Numbered from the stretch's first letter, positions 36,314-46,477 are shown. The stretch is 64,000 bases of DNA from an uncultured Chloroflexota bacterium (GCA_913043205.1 CAJWLF010000011.1:1-64000), one strand, 5' to 3'. Notes: a model not told the origin generated them from the sequence alone. Numbers and translations are program-made.

Positions 36314-37561
36314 TCATGAGTTGTCTATATAGATTCCAAGACGACTTGCGAGTTCAGTTGGCACACTAGCTTCCACAATTGAATCAGTTGTACAGTGACG
36401 CAATGATTTCACGCTGCCAGATTGATAAATTAGTGCTAGTAGCCTTGCTTTATCAAAAGGAATACGAAGCCTCATGTTAACACCCGTACTATCGACCACA
36501 GATTGCAATTCGAGCTTTAACTCTTTTAGCCCATAGCCTGATTTAGTTGATACGACAAGAGCTCCCAATCGCTTTGGTGGAGCCAAAAAGTTTGGCAAGT
36601 CCGATTTGTTGTAAACGGTAATGGTTGGCAAATGGCTTACTCCGATATCCTCAAGAAGCTCAATCACAGTATCGATTTGCAACGAGCAAGAAGGTGATGC
36701 ACCGTCCACTACATGCAATATCACATCCGAGTCAGCAATCTCCTCTAAGGTCGCACGGAATGAAGCAATAAGGCGTGTTGGTAGTCTCTGGATAAAACCT
36801 ACAGTATCCGTGAGTAATAATGGCTGGGAATTTGGCATATCAAGTTGCCTAGTTAATGGGTCTAGAGTCGCAAACAAGGAGTCACTCGCGGGGGGACCGT
36901 GGCCGGTTAGGGATCTCATCAAACTAGTCTTGCCAGCGTTTGTATACCCCACCAGGGACACGATCGGATAACCCTTCTTTCGTCGAGAGGATCGCGTTAT
37001 AGATCGTCTTGAACGCACTCGTTCCAATCGTTTGTCCAATATCGACATACGCTTTCGAAGCTCCCGCCTATCGGATTCTATTTGTGTCTCACCGGGCCCT
37101 CTTGTACCAATCCCTCCCGCAAGTCTGGAAAACTGTACCCATAACTGAGATAAGCGAGGTAACAAATAGTCTATTTGAGCACGCTCTACTTGTAGTTTCC
37201 CTTCAGAAGTCCGGGCCTGTTGAGCAAATATGTCAAGGATTAATGTTGTTCGGTCGATAACCTTCCGGCCAAGCCGTTTTTCCAAATTTGTTTGTTGTCT
37301 CGGCAATAAATCGTGATCAAATATCACCGCTCGGCATTTTTTTGATCGACATATGGATAGTATTCTTTGAATTTGTCCTTTACCGATGAGAGTGCCTGGA
37401 TCCGGTTTACGTACCGTTATCGATAATGAGTCGGCGACACGAGCACCCGCAGTTCGAGCAAGTTCCCTTAATTCGGACTGGACAAGACGTGTATTTGCGC
37501 ATTTTGAATTTATCCCAAGAAATAAGGAAACAAGTAGAACCTGGTCTTCATCTTCACTCAA
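36314..37561 (-). CDS. hflX: Ribosome-associated GTPase HflX
   Basis: A 415-residue GTPase. An N-terminal domain with KPDPGTLIGKGQ and the GGIGTRGPGETQIESDRR linker precedes the G domain: G1 GYTNAGKTS, G2/G3 SLFATLDPLTR and LLTDTVGFIQRLP, G4 VYNKSDL. It rescues or splits stalled ribosomes under stress. It begins at TTG. It ends a minus-strand run miaA-dapF-dapL-hflX, and miaA-hflX linkage is common in bacteria. Confidence 0.95.
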   Translation of the reverse strand: MSEDEDQVLLVSLFLGINSKCANTRLVQSELRELARTAGARVADSLSITVRKPDPGTLIGKGQIQRILSICRSKKCRAVIFDHDLLPRQQTNLEKRLGRKVIDRTTLILDIFAQQARTSEGKLQVERAQIDYLLPRLSQLWVQFSRLAGGIGTRGPGETQIESDRRELRKRMSILDKRLERVRSRRSITRSSRRKKGYPIVSLVGYTNAGKTSLMRSLTGHGPPASDSLFATLDPLTRQLDMPNSQPLLLTDTVGFIQRLPTRLIASFRATLEEIADSDVILHVVDGASPSCSLQIDTVIELLEDIGVSHLPTITVYNKSDLPNFLAPPKRLGALVVSTKSGYGLKELKLELQSVVDSTGVNMRLRIPFDKARLLALIYQSGSVKSLRHCTTDSIVEASVPTELASRLGIYIDNS

Positions 37562-37584
37562 TTGTCAGCGACCGGCTATCCATA

Positions 37585-38769
37585 TTATTGGGAGGGCAAG
37601 TCGATAATGCGATCCAAAGCAGCTTCAAGAAGCTCATCGGAGGTGGTTAAAGAGATTCGAAAATGACTGTCGCCGTTGGAACCAAATCCAATTCCGGGTG
37701 TCACTAGCACGCCGATCTCCTCAATTAATCGTGCCGCAAACGCGGATGAATCTAAACCGGAAGGACAAGGCGTCCAGACGTACAAGCTAGCAGAGGGAAC
37801 TTCAGGATTTAACCCGATTGACCGAAGAGCTGAAACCACCTTATCTCGTCGATTTTGCAGAATATTGTTGCGAGCCAGTATCCAAGAATCATCTAACTGT
37901 AGGGCAGCTATCCCAGCTTCCTCAATTGCGGCGAACGCACCTGAATCAATATTACTTTTCACTCTCGCGATGGCCTCTACCACGGACACGTTCCCGGCAG
38001 CCCATCCAAGTCGCCATCCGGTCATGTTGTAGGTCTTGGACAATGAATGAAACTCGATGCAGCAATCTTGGGCACCTTTATGATTCAAAATACTTGACGG
38101 ACGCCAACCGTCAAAAGTCACTTCGGAATAGGCTGCATCCTGACAAATCACCACATCATTGTTAAGTCCAAATTCAATTGCCTGCTCGAAGACCCGATCA
38201 CTGCCCGCCGCCGCTGTGGGATTATTTGGATAATTTATCCAGAGCATTTTCGCCTTGGCGGCTACCTCTTGCGGGATGGTACTAAAATCTGGGGTCCATC
38301 CATAATCAGGCCTCAGCTGCATAGAATGGACCTTGCCACCTAGCAATTGCGCCCCGATCGAATACACCGGATATCCCGGGTCTGGCACAATTACGTAGTC
38401 TCCAGGATTGACTAAAGCCAATGGTAAATGCGCTATCCCCTCTTTGGACCCGATAAGTGGGACAATCTCATCCTGAGGATCCAGAACCACCTCAAATCGT
38501 TCTTTGTACCATTCGCTAATAGCTTGCCGAAAAGAACTCAAGCCAGAGTCATTGTATCTATGATGACTAGGGATTTGCGCTGCCGACGCCAACTTCTCAA
38601 TCACTTCATTCGGTGTAGGTAGGTCCGGATCACCTATTCCTAACGATATAACATCTACTCCTTCGGCTTCTTTTTCACGACGTAACTTGTCGAGCCGGGC
38701 AAATAGATAGGGTGGCAGTTCCTCAATACGCTTAGCAAATTTCAAATTCACTTTATTAACAAACTCCAA
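37585..38769 (-). CDS. dapL: LL-diaminopimelate aminotransferase
   Basis: A 394-residue fold-type I PLP aminotransferase. The N-terminal FAKRIEELPPYLFARLDKLR and GIGDPDLPTP blocks, the NYPNNPTAA loop, and PLP lysine in FHSLSKTYNMTGWRLG match the DapL family. It converts tetrahydrodipicolinate straight to LL-diaminopimelate, bypassing acylated intermediates. Adjacent dapF, the next step, strongly supports this over a general aspartate-type role. The listed start is TTG; a GTG at 38751 is an alternative nearer to where homology begins. Confidence 0.88.
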   Translation of the reverse strand: MEFVNKVNLKFAKRIEELPPYLFARLDKLRREKEAEGVDVISLGIGDPDLPTPNEVIEKLASAAQIPSHHRYNDSGLSSFRQAISEWYKERFEVVLDPQDEIVPLIGSKEGIAHLPLALVNPGDYVIVPDPGYPVYSIGAQLLGGKVHSMQLRPDYGWTPDFSTIPQEVAAKAKMLWINYPNNPTAAAGSDRVFEQAIEFGLNNDVVICQDAAYSEVTFDGWRPSSILNHKGAQDCCIEFHSLSKTYNMTGWRLGWAAGNVSVVEAIARVKSNIDSGAFAAIEEAGIAALQLDDSWILARNNILQNRRDKVVSALRSIGLNPEVPSASLYVWTPCPSGLDSSAFAARLIEEIGVLVTPGIGFGSNGDSHFRISLTTSDELLEAALDRIIDLPSQ

Positions 38770-38797
38770 TTATTTATCAACAAGTTGTATATCCGGG

Positions 38798-39649
38798 TCA
38801 AATTACACATGTGCCAGAAAATACCGTAACAGCCGGCCCCGACATTATTAATTCGTTACCTGGCCCATCCCACTCTACCAGCAATTGGCCTCCATCTGTC
38901 TGCAAAAAAACATTTCCAGCAGAGGCTTGACCAGTCACTATTGCTGCAGCGACGGTAGCTGCAGCCCCACTTCCACACGCTAGTGTCATACCTGCCCCAC
39001 GTTCCCAAACCTTCATCTTGAGTTCATTTGGGCCAACAACTTCATATATCTCAAAATTCGTGCCAGCCGGAAACATTGGATGGCGTTCGACCAGTGGACC
39101 CATCTGCATCAAGTCAAACCGTTGGACTGATTCGACTAATGTAACAGCATGCGGATTGCCCATACCTACTGAAGTAATCACAATTTCGTCATGTCCAACT
39201 TGCAGTGTTTGATTTACTATTTCTGCCTCAGGATGTTGGGCGGGTATCTCCTTAGGTGAAAATTGAGGGCAGCCCATGCCGACTGAAACAGTCGATTGCT
39301 GACCGCTGTTTTTGGTAACTTGAAACCAGCGGGACCCTCCACCGGTAGAAACTGACACTCGATCATCAAGGACTCGTTCTTGATCGCGTAAAAATTTAGC
39401 GAAACATCGCAATCCATTACCACACATCTCAGCCTGAGATCCATCTGGGTTATACATAATCATCTCGAGATCTACGCCGGGACAACCTTTTACAAGCAAT
39501 ACGCCATCGGCCCCTATCCCAAAATGGCGATTGCAGGCATATTTGGCGAACTCGCTCCAATCAACATTATCGTAAGGCGATCGATAGAGATCGACGAGAA
39601 CAAAGTCATTACCGGCCCCATGCATTTTAAGGAAATCAATCTGTGTCAT
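38798..39649 (-). CDS. dapF: Diaminopimelate epimerase
   Basis: About 283 residues. It interconverts LL- and meso-diaminopimelate, used for lysine and peptidoglycan. The two catalytic cysteines lie in DGSQAEMCGNGLRCFAKF and in MTLACGSGAAATVAA. The start at ATG 39649 (MTQIDFLKMHGAGNDF) is chosen because homology begins there and AAGGTG precedes it; an ATG at 39682 would add 11 unrelated residues. It overlaps the end of miaA by 14 bases. Confidence 0.95.
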   Translation of the reverse strand: MTQIDFLKMHGAGNDFVLVDLYRSPYDNVDWSEFAKYACNRHFGIGADGVLLVKGCPGVDLEMIMYNPDGSQAEMCGNGLRCFAKFLRDQERVLDDRVSVSTGGGSRWFQVTKNSGQQSTVSVGMGCPQFSPKEIPAQHPEAEIVNQTLQVGHDEIVITSVGMGNPHAVTLVESVQRFDLMQMGPLVERHPMFPAGTNFEIYEVVGPNELKMKVWERGAGMTLACGSGAAATVAAAIVTGQASAGNVFLQTDGGQLLVEWDGPGNELIMSGPAVTVFSGTCVI

Positions 39650-40583
39650 AAGTGGTTTCACCTTGTATATGAAGCATTGCACGACGAATCATTTCATGAG
39701 CCATAATTTCTGATTTTCTGACCCAAACCACGCCACCTTGATTACGAAACCACGTACTCTGGCGTTTAGCGTATCCATTAGTTGCGACTTTAATCTTTTG
39801 AACACAATCCCTCAACGATATTTGCCCAACTAGGTAATCACACACCTGGGAATACCCTATAGACCTCTCTAAAACCGAATTATTCCGATACCCAAGTGCC
39901 ATAAGGCACCGAACTTCATCCACCAGTCCATCTCTAAACATTTCGTCAGTCCGCCGATCAATATTTCTTCGTCTTTCCTCTGGCGACAACTGTATTCCCA
40001 GGGTGATAGCGTCTGTTGGAGCACGTTGTCGGGAAGGACGGGCGATCCGCATCCCAGAAACCTCGATGATTTCTAAGGCCCTAATGACTCGATGCGGATT
40101 ATTCGAGTCAATTGTTTGGGCGCGTTCCGGATCAAGCTCAGCAAGCCTAGAAAACAAACTCTCTAGACCATTTGAACGCAATTCTCCTAGTAGACGATCA
40201 CGAACGCAAGGGTCACTTGGCACTGAAGCAGTGAGTAATCCTTGGGTTAGACAGGAAACATATTCACCTGAGCCACCAACAAGAATCGGAGTTTTCGATC
40301 TAGACAATATATCTGTGACACATTCAAGTGCCCGCAAGTAGTAATCATGGACCGAGAAAGACTGATCGGGGCGCAATATATCCAACATATGATGACGAAC
40401 AATGGATCTGTGCAAATTAGAAACTTTCGCAGTCCCGATGTCCATGCCAGAGTATATCTGGCGCGAATCAGCAGAAATGATCTCGCCGTTCAGGATCCCA
40501 GCCATCTTCAGTGCTATTTCAGACTTTCCACTTGCGGTCGGACCCACCAGCGCCACTATTTTGGGTAAAGTATCTATGTCCAA
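39636..40583 (-). CDS. miaA: tRNA dimethylallyltransferase
   Basis: A 315-residue enzyme that adds a dimethylallyl group to A37 of tRNAs reading UNN codons. The P-loop is GPTASGKS, then ISADSRQIYSGMDIGTAKV, the substrate-site RHHMLDILRPDQSFSV and the GGSGEYVSCL loop. Length is normal. It starts at TTG. It is the first gene of miaA-dapF-dapL-hflX and diverges from fchA. Its prenyl donor comes from the MEP pathway, of which dxr and ispG are in this window. Confidence 0.95.
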   Translation of the reverse strand: MDIDTLPKIVALVGPTASGKSEIALKMAGILNGEIISADSRQIYSGMDIGTAKVSNLHRSIVRHHMLDILRPDQSFSVHDYYLRALECVTDILSRSKTPILVGGSGEYVSCLTQGLLTASVPSDPCVRDRLLGELRSNGLESLFSRLAELDPERAQTIDSNNPHRVIRALEIIEVSGMRIARPSRQRAPTDAITLGIQLSPEERRRNIDRRTDEMFRDGLVDEVRCLMALGYRNNSVLERSIGYSQVCDYLVGQISLRDCVQKIKVATNGYAKRQSTWFRNQGGVVWVRKSEIMAHEMIRRAMLHIQGETTYDTD

Positions 40584-40699
40584 TATCAGATCCTGATAAT
40601 TCAGCGTTATGTCAAGTAGCTAATAAAATAGTCGTTGCGGTTCATAAGAAGCATACCTATCCTATCGTTATATCAAAGGGATTATATATACCCCCTGAA

Positions 40700-41335
40700 T
40701 TGGAAACTCTTGTAGACCCACTTGCTGAACACACCATCTCTCAGTTCGCTGCTAGACTATCGTCTAGCAATTCCACGCCGGGCGGCGGCGCGGTCGCTGC
40801 TTTGACCCTAGCTGTAGCGGCATCAATGGTACAGATGGTAGCCAACATCTCTATTCAGACTGCCAGTCAAAATGAACGTGAATTGTATTCGGCTATCATA
40901 AAGAACGCCAGTGACGCCCAATCAAAATCAATGGATCTAGCCGATGAAGACTGCATTGCTTATGAGTCCCTACTCGCTGCATTCAAGTTGCCCAAATTGG
41001 ACGCGAATGACAAACGAATTCGCAAAAACGCTATTCAAACTGCTGCAAAAGAGGCAGCGTGCGTTCCTGTAACGGTAGCACGGTTAGCCAAGGACATTAT
41101 CCAGTTATGCGACGACTTGAAGCCTATATCGAACACAAACCTTAACTCAGATCGCATAGGGGCAGTGTCGCTTGCCTGCTCAGTTATATATATTTGCATT
41201 ATGAATGTGAGGGCAAATATTCCATTTATCAGTGACCAAATTATGCGCGAACGTCTTACCTCAACTGTCGACGTGTTCATCGCGTATTTAGCCGTTCACC
41301 AACCCTCTGTATCGTCTCTTAAGCTGGATCGATAA
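40700..41335 (+). CDS. fchA: Cyclodeaminase/cyclohydrolase family protein (FchA-like)
   Basis: About 211 residues of the all-helical family that includes methenyl-tetrahydrofolate cyclohydrolase FchA and the cyclodeaminase half of FTCD. The diagnostic glycine-rich turn is NSTPGGGAVAALTLAVAASM, and the LADEDCIAYESLLAAFKLPK and SDRIGAVSLACS segments follow family order. The frame is open far upstream, but homology begins near TTG 40700. FolD begins directly after its stop. This FolD lacks cyclohydrolase residues, so FchA probably makes 10-formyl-tetrahydrofolate here. Confidence 0.82.
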   Translation: METLVDPLAEHTISQFAARLSSSNSTPGGGAVAALTLAVAASMVQMVANISIQTASQNERELYSAIIKNASDAQSKSMDLADEDCIAYESLLAAFKLPKLDANDKRIRKNAIQTAAKEAACVPVTVARLAKDIIQLCDDLKPISNTNLNSDRIGAVSLACSVIYICIMNVRANIPFISDQIMRERLTSTVDVFIAYLAVHQPSVSSLKLDR

Positions 41336-42184
41336 ATGAGTTCTGCAAAACGTCTATCCGGAACTTCATTGGCCAATACAATAGCAGCTGAATTGAAGGC
41401 TACCATATTTTCATTGTCGCAATCATTAGGCAAAGTGAAACTAGTCACATTACAACTTGGCAACGAACCTGCGTCATCTAGCTATAGGCGTTCATTATCA
41501 AAAACATGTTCTCAAATTGGACTTGAACACAAATCTATTAGACTTCCGTGTGATGTCAATATTCACCAGATATCCTCAACCATCAATACCTTAAATAACG
41601 ATACTCTAGTAGGCGGGATAATCCTCCTTACACCCCTCCCATCACACGTCAATAATTCTTTGGTAGCCGACATGATATCGCCCGCAAAGGACGTTGAATG
41701 CGTTACGTCGGCTCGGCGCGCAGCACTATATTCGGGTGACACTACATTGGCACCAGCAACAGCCGCCGCTGCGGATTGCTTGTTAAGAGCATACGATGTT
41801 CCGATATCAGGAGCTACGGTTGCAATAATCGGCCGGAGTCATACTGTTGGGCGCCCATTGGGCTTAATTCTTATTGATCGAGACGCAACTGTAACCATTT
41901 GTCACTCCAAGACAGCAAATCTGGCTGAGATAACCTGTACGTGTGACATTGTTATATCTGCCGCCGGCGTGCCAGACCTGGTATCCTTTCGCCACATCAA
42001 ACCGGGCGCTATTGTACTTGACGTTGGAACAAATTATGTCGGAGATAAATTGACTGGCGATGTAGATTATGAGGGGGTCGCTCAAATAGCCGCAGCTATT
42101 TCACCGGTTCCTGGTGGAATAGGGCCACTAACAAATCTTATGCTAGTGCGAAACCTAGTCACTTTACTTGAATCAAATAACTAG
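41336..42184 (+). CDS. folD: FolD-family methylene-THF dehydrogenase, cyclohydrolase site lost
   Basis: A 282-residue FolD. The NADP-binding part IIGRSHTVGRPLG and the C-terminal SPVPGGIGPLTNLMLVRN are typical. The folate active site is altered. Gap-free alignment to E. coli FolD from memory keeps Tyr50 (SSSYRRSLSK) but shows Leu54 for catalytic Lys54, Leu98 for Gln98 (GGIILLTPLP) and Glu121 for Asp121 (KDVECV). I read the codons directly: TTA at position 54 and CTT at 98. It should lack cyclohydrolase activity and may be a dehydrogenase only. It starts immediately after fchA and overlaps the convergent mutL end by 4 bases. Confidence 0.88.
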   Translation: MSSAKRLSGTSLANTIAAELKATIFSLSQSLGKVKLVTLQLGNEPASSSYRRSLSKTCSQIGLEHKSIRLPCDVNIHQISSTINTLNNDTLVGGIILLTPLPSHVNNSLVADMISPAKDVECVTSARRAALYSGDTTLAPATAAAADCLLRAYDVPISGATVAIIGRSHTVGRPLGLILIDRDATVTICHSKTANLAEITCTCDIVISAAGVPDLVSFRHIKPGAIVLDVGTNYVGDKLTGDVDYEGVAQIAAAISPVPGGIGPLTNLMLVRNLVTLLESNN

Positions 42185-43899
42185 ATACGCCCAAACTGCC
42201 GACTTAGTTCATCTAATCCAAACTTGAGAATGGTGGGACGTCCGTGAGGGCACGTTAATCCCAAATCACATTCATTTAAGTCGTTAACGAGCTCGGCCAT
42301 TTCCTCAATAGACAGGACATCACCCGATTTAACTGCCCCATGGCAAGCAGTAGCCCACCGTATACGCTCGATAGGATCTGAGGTACGCATAAATTCATAG
42401 GCGAGGTCGTCGACCAGTTGAATAAAAAATGTACCGGGCTCGACATGAGAACATTGCGGTGGGACAGTACGTAAAGTCCAGGAGGTGCCCCCAAAAAAGT
42501 CGACAGCAAATCCCATATTATCCAGCAATTCCACATTGTCAGATAGCCATGCTGACGTCTTCCCACTAAATTCAATGACTAGCGGCGATAAGATACTTTG
42601 TCGTTCGTCACTCATAGTCCCACTGTTCAACTGTTCATATCTGATTCGTTCATGTGCTGCATGTTGATCAATGACATACAGCCCGTCGTTTCCGAGCGCC
42701 ACTATATACAGTCGATTTAATTGCCCTATTGGCCGAATATTTTGTTTTTTGGAGACTGTGTGTTCGGGCAGCTCTATCCCACTATCTTTATTCATATCCC
42801 TAACTTGAAACTTAAATTGGTCGTAATCAGTAGAGGCGCCAGTAGCAAACATATCGGCACCAGATGGAAGAAAGGCGTGGCGGTCAGTTTCCGCAGACTT
42901 AGTTAGCGAGCTAGGATTGTCTACTGTCATCAATGTATCTCTAATCGCCCGAGTAACACCTGAAAATATTTCAGAATCCGATTTGAATTTTATTTCTGAT
43001 TTGGTCGGGTGAACATTGACATCGATTTGATGTGTCGGCAGTTCTAGACTAAGAACGACAATAGGATGACGTCCAGACGGTAGAAGACCTCGATAAGCCT
43101 CAGATACCGCAGCTTGAAGAGTTCGATTCGAGACCCATCGACCATTGACGAAAAAGGAAATATACCTTCGACCTCTCCTCGTTTTCCCAGGGCGGCTAAT
43201 GACGCCAGAAATACCCTTAAAATCTGATCCAGAAATGCTAATAGTATCGCTTACGATTCGGTCACCAAGCATTTCGGCCAAGACGTTTCGAATTTCACCG
43301 CTACCGCTGCTACGAAGTTTTTCTTTGCCATCAATAATAAGCACCATCTTTACGGAGGGATTTGCCAGAGCAAGATTTTGTATGGTATCGACTATACGTA
43401 GGGATTCGGTGCGCTCGGACTTCAGAAATTCTGCTCGGGCGGGAAAATTCGCAAATAGATCAGACACGAACACTGCAGTTCCCTGTTTGCCACCGAATTC
43501 CTCGTCAGACTCGACATTCCCAGCAGATATTGCTAATCGCCTCCCAACCATTCCTTCATTGGAGACTGACTGAATCTCCAGCTTACTGACTGCAGCAATG
43601 CTAGCTAAAGCTTCTCCTCTAAATCCTAATGATCGAATCTGCAACAATTCATCTGAACTTGTCAGCTTACTTGTTGCAAACGGCTCAATCGCTAAAGGTA
43701 GTTGGTTAGAAGGAATGCCATCACCATCATCATATACTCGCAGATAGTGCCGACCACCCGCAGAGATATCTACAGTAATATTCTGGGCATTCGCATCTAA
43801 TGAATTCTCCACCAATTCTTTTACTGCCGATGCTGGACGTTCAATGACCTCCCCTGCAGCAATTTTCGCTTGGACTGAAGAAGACAACCGTCGAATCAT
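42181..43899 (-). CDS. mutL: DNA mismatch repair protein MutL
   Basis: A 572-residue GHKL ATPase and endonuclease. The N-terminal motifs are ELVENSLDANA, DDGDGIP and GFRGEALAS. The C-terminal half has the endonuclease motif DQHAAHERIRYE, and GLTCPHGRPT near the end. It should therefore nick DNA itself, as in bacteria lacking MutH. It starts inside a 4-base overlap with the mutS stop and closes the long rpsB operon. Confidence 0.96.
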   Translation of the reverse strand: MIRRLSSSVQAKIAAGEVIERPASAVKELVENSLDANAQNITVDISAGGRHYLRVYDDGDGIPSNQLPLAIEPFATSKLTSSDELLQIRSLGFRGEALASIAAVSKLEIQSVSNEGMVGRRLAISAGNVESDEEFGGKQGTAVFVSDLFANFPARAEFLKSERTESLRIVDTIQNLALANPSVKMVLIIDGKEKLRSSGSGEIRNVLAEMLGDRIVSDTISISGSDFKGISGVISRPGKTRRGRRYISFFVNGRWVSNRTLQAAVSEAYRGLLPSGRHPIVVLSLELPTHQIDVNVHPTKSEIKFKSDSEIFSGVTRAIRDTLMTVDNPSSLTKSAETDRHAFLPSGADMFATGASTDYDQFKFQVRDMNKDSGIELPEHTVSKKQNIRPIGQLNRLYIVALGNDGLYVIDQHAAHERIRYEQLNSGTMSDERQSILSPLVIEFSGKTSAWLSDNVELLDNMGFAVDFFGGTSWTLRTVPPQCSHVEPGTFFIQLVDDLAYEFMRTSDPIERIRWATACHGAVKSGDVLSIEEMAELVNDLNECDLGLTCPHGRPTILKFGLDELSRQFGRI

Positions 43900-46424
43900 T
43901 TGGAGGCCTCTTGACGCAATTCAGACAACATCACAAGTGCTTCAAGGGGACTCATAGAATCCAGGTCGAGCATTCGAATCTTTTCGATCAGCCCACTTAA
44001 ATCTTCGTCTACACTGGATTCGCGACGAACAATCTCAGGTTGATTAGTTGGCTTGTTGGCTTCCATTTGTGCTAAAACATGCTCAGCGCGATCAGTAACT
44101 GCCTTGGGAACGCCGGCTATTCGTGCAACATGAATTCCATAACTCTTATCAGTACCTCCCGAAACCACCTTTCTCAAAAACACAACATGACCGTTCTTTT
44201 CAGAGACCGACATATTGAAATTTCGTACATCTGACAACTCCTTAGCCAGCGTTATTAATTCATGATAATGCGTCGCGAATACTGTCTTTGCCTTTAACCC
44301 TGGGCGGTTATGCAAATACTCTATGACGGATCGCGCAATAGACAATCCATCATATGTGCTAGTGCCGCGGCCAATTTCATCAAGAATGACTAAGCTGTCG
44401 GCCGTAGCCCGAGTTAGTATTGACGCCAACTCGGTCATTTCAACCATAAATGTACTTAATCCACCAGCCAAGTCATCACGTGCGCCAACTCTAGTGAACA
44501 CCCGATCAAAGATGGGCAGCACTGCTTGCCCAGCAGGCACGTGCATTCCTGCTTGCGCCATGATAGCTATAATCGCCAATTGTCTTAGATAGGTTGATTT
44601 ACCAGCCATGTTTGGACCAGTTAGAACAATGATCTGCCCATCCTTACCGCCTAGACGACAATCATTCGGCACAAATCCCTCAATTTGAGTTGCTTCGACA
44701 ATCGGGTGCCGCGAGGCCACGATTTTTAGTGTGCGAGCATCACTGAATTCAGGCCTACAATAATCAAATTCTCTAGAAATTAGGGCTGACGATATAGCGA
44801 CGTCTATCGAAGCGATTCTCTCACCTACTAGAATGCATTCATGGCTATGTTCACCCAGCTTGGACAGAATTCCGGAATACAGTTCCTGCTCGAAATGTTT
44901 GACCCGTTGATCTGCTTCGAGGACTTGTTGTTCGTGTAGTTTTAGCCGATCGGTAGAAAATCTCTGTGAATTCGCTAGAGTCTGTTTGGGCTGAAAGTCA
45001 TCCGGAGGAGATCCCGTGGCTAATGCCGCATTGCTAATTTCCACGTAGTAACCAAATACTCTATTGAACCCTATCTTTAACCCTTTCAGCCCACTGTTCT
45101 CTTTCAAATCCTTCTCATAATTTACTAACCACTTTCGCTCACCACCCGCCAATTCAATTGCTTCGTCAAGATCTCGACTGTAGCCAGTTTTAATGGTCCT
45201 ATCAGGATCATCAGAAATAGCACGATCAATGATGTTGATTACCTGCTCACATTGTGGAATTTCACCATAGCCCAGTTCAGAGACAATTGGCATTGTCGCC
45301 AAAGCTTCGGCTGCAGTACGAGCGCCTTTCAATGATCGACATAGTGATAATAGGTCCGTCTTCTTTGCCAATCCTCTTCGTATCCTTACAGCTATCCGTT
45401 CTATGTCAGACACAGTCGCCAAAGCCTTATGAATGTCGTCACAAGCCGAGTAATCTTCTTTGAATATATCAACCAGTTCTAGTCGCTTATTGATTTCCAA
45501 CACATCTACCAGAGGCAAATCAATTCTATTCTTTAATAATCGACCTCCCATGGGGGTGTTTGTGCGGTCCACAGTCTCGAATAAATTCGCGTTATTGGAA
45601 GTGTGGGATATAGAACAGGTGAGCTCGAGATTCCGTTTAGTGTATTCGTCAATCTCCAAATACCGGGAAGCGTGATGAATTTTAAGGTTTGTAAATACCG
45701 GAAGACCGGAGGGCTGATTGGAACGTATGTAGTTCATCGCAATTAACACCACTCTAGCTGACAAGTCATCTAAGGTGACCGGAATTTTCAAGTCGCTGAG
45801 GGCTTCGTAAACCTTGGGCACTGCATCTGAGGCGAGGCCTGCCCAATGATCAACGTTACTACAAATCTCTTCCTGTACACCGAGTTCATCATAGGTAAGA
45901 TTACTTAACACTTCTGCAGGCGCTATTCGGTTCAACTCGCGGCGAACCGATGCGATAACGTCTTGGTCATAGCGACCAACAGTCAATTCCCCAGTGCTAA
46001 TATCACAGTAACAAATACCGAGGGCACCGTTGTCCTCAATGGCTACGGCAAGAAAATTGTTATGCACAGAATCTATCATGGCCTCCTGGAATTTCGTGCC
46101 TGGCGTAATAATTTGTTGAATACGCCGTTCCACTAGACCTTTTCCAGGTGGGGTAACTTGTTCGCAAAACGCTATCTTTTTGCCGGCTTCAAGTAGCCGA
46201 GAGGCGTAGTTATCGATTGCATGGTGTGGAACCCCACACATCGGAATACGTTTTCCTTTTCCCATCTCGCGAGAGGTAAGAACAATTTGAAGAATACTTG
46301 CAGCTTCTTTGGCGTCATCATCAAACATTTCGTAGAAATCACCGAGGCGAAAGAGCAATATTGCATCGCCCGCTATACGTTTGAGCTCCAAGTATTGTTT
46401 ACGAAGTGGTGTGATATCTGCCAT
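43896..46424 (-). CDS. mutS: DNA mismatch repair protein MutS
   Basis: An 842-residue MutS1. The mismatch-reading Phe-x-Glu lies in LFRLGDFYEMF near residue 30. The core and clamp domains follow, then the ATPase with Walker A GPNMAGKSTYLRQ, Walker B VILDEIGRGTSTYDG and the YHEL-containing ATHYHELITLAKEL. All domains are full length. It follows ispG by about 53 bases in the same operon and is coupled to mutL. Confidence 0.97.
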   Translation of the reverse strand: MADITPLRKQYLELKRIAGDAILLFRLGDFYEMFDDDAKEAASILQIVLTSREMGKGKRIPMCGVPHHAIDNYASRLLEAGKKIAFCEQVTPPGKGLVERRIQQIITPGTKFQEAMIDSVHNNFLAVAIEDNGALGICYCDISTGELTVGRYDQDVIASVRRELNRIAPAEVLSNLTYDELGVQEEICSNVDHWAGLASDAVPKVYEALSDLKIPVTLDDLSARVVLIAMNYIRSNQPSGLPVFTNLKIHHASRYLEIDEYTKRNLELTCSISHTSNNANLFETVDRTNTPMGGRLLKNRIDLPLVDVLEINKRLELVDIFKEDYSACDDIHKALATVSDIERIAVRIRRGLAKKTDLLSLCRSLKGARTAAEALATMPIVSELGYGEIPQCEQVINIIDRAISDDPDRTIKTGYSRDLDEAIELAGGERKWLVNYEKDLKENSGLKGLKIGFNRVFGYYVEISNAALATGSPPDDFQPKQTLANSQRFSTDRLKLHEQQVLEADQRVKHFEQELYSGILSKLGEHSHECILVGERIASIDVAISSALISREFDYCRPEFSDARTLKIVASRHPIVEATQIEGFVPNDCRLGGKDGQIIVLTGPNMAGKSTYLRQLAIIAIMAQAGMHVPAGQAVLPIFDRVFTRVGARDDLAGGLSTFMVEMTELASILTRATADSLVILDEIGRGTSTYDGLSIARSVIEYLHNRPGLKAKTVFATHYHELITLAKELSDVRNFNMSVSEKNGHVVFLRKVVSGGTDKSYGIHVARIAGVPKAVTDRAEHVLAQMEANKPTNQPEIVRRESSVDEDLSGLIEKIRMLDLDSMSPLEALVMLSELRQEASK

Positions 46425-46477
46425 CTCAGGTTATCCTCACACCAACATGCAAGTGGCAGCTATCGCGAAACGATGAA

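Noticed and set aside
41336-42184. folD as a decaying pseudogene
   Set aside because: Frame, length, cofactor site and C-terminal motif are intact and it is tightly coupled to fchA; only specific active-site residues differ.
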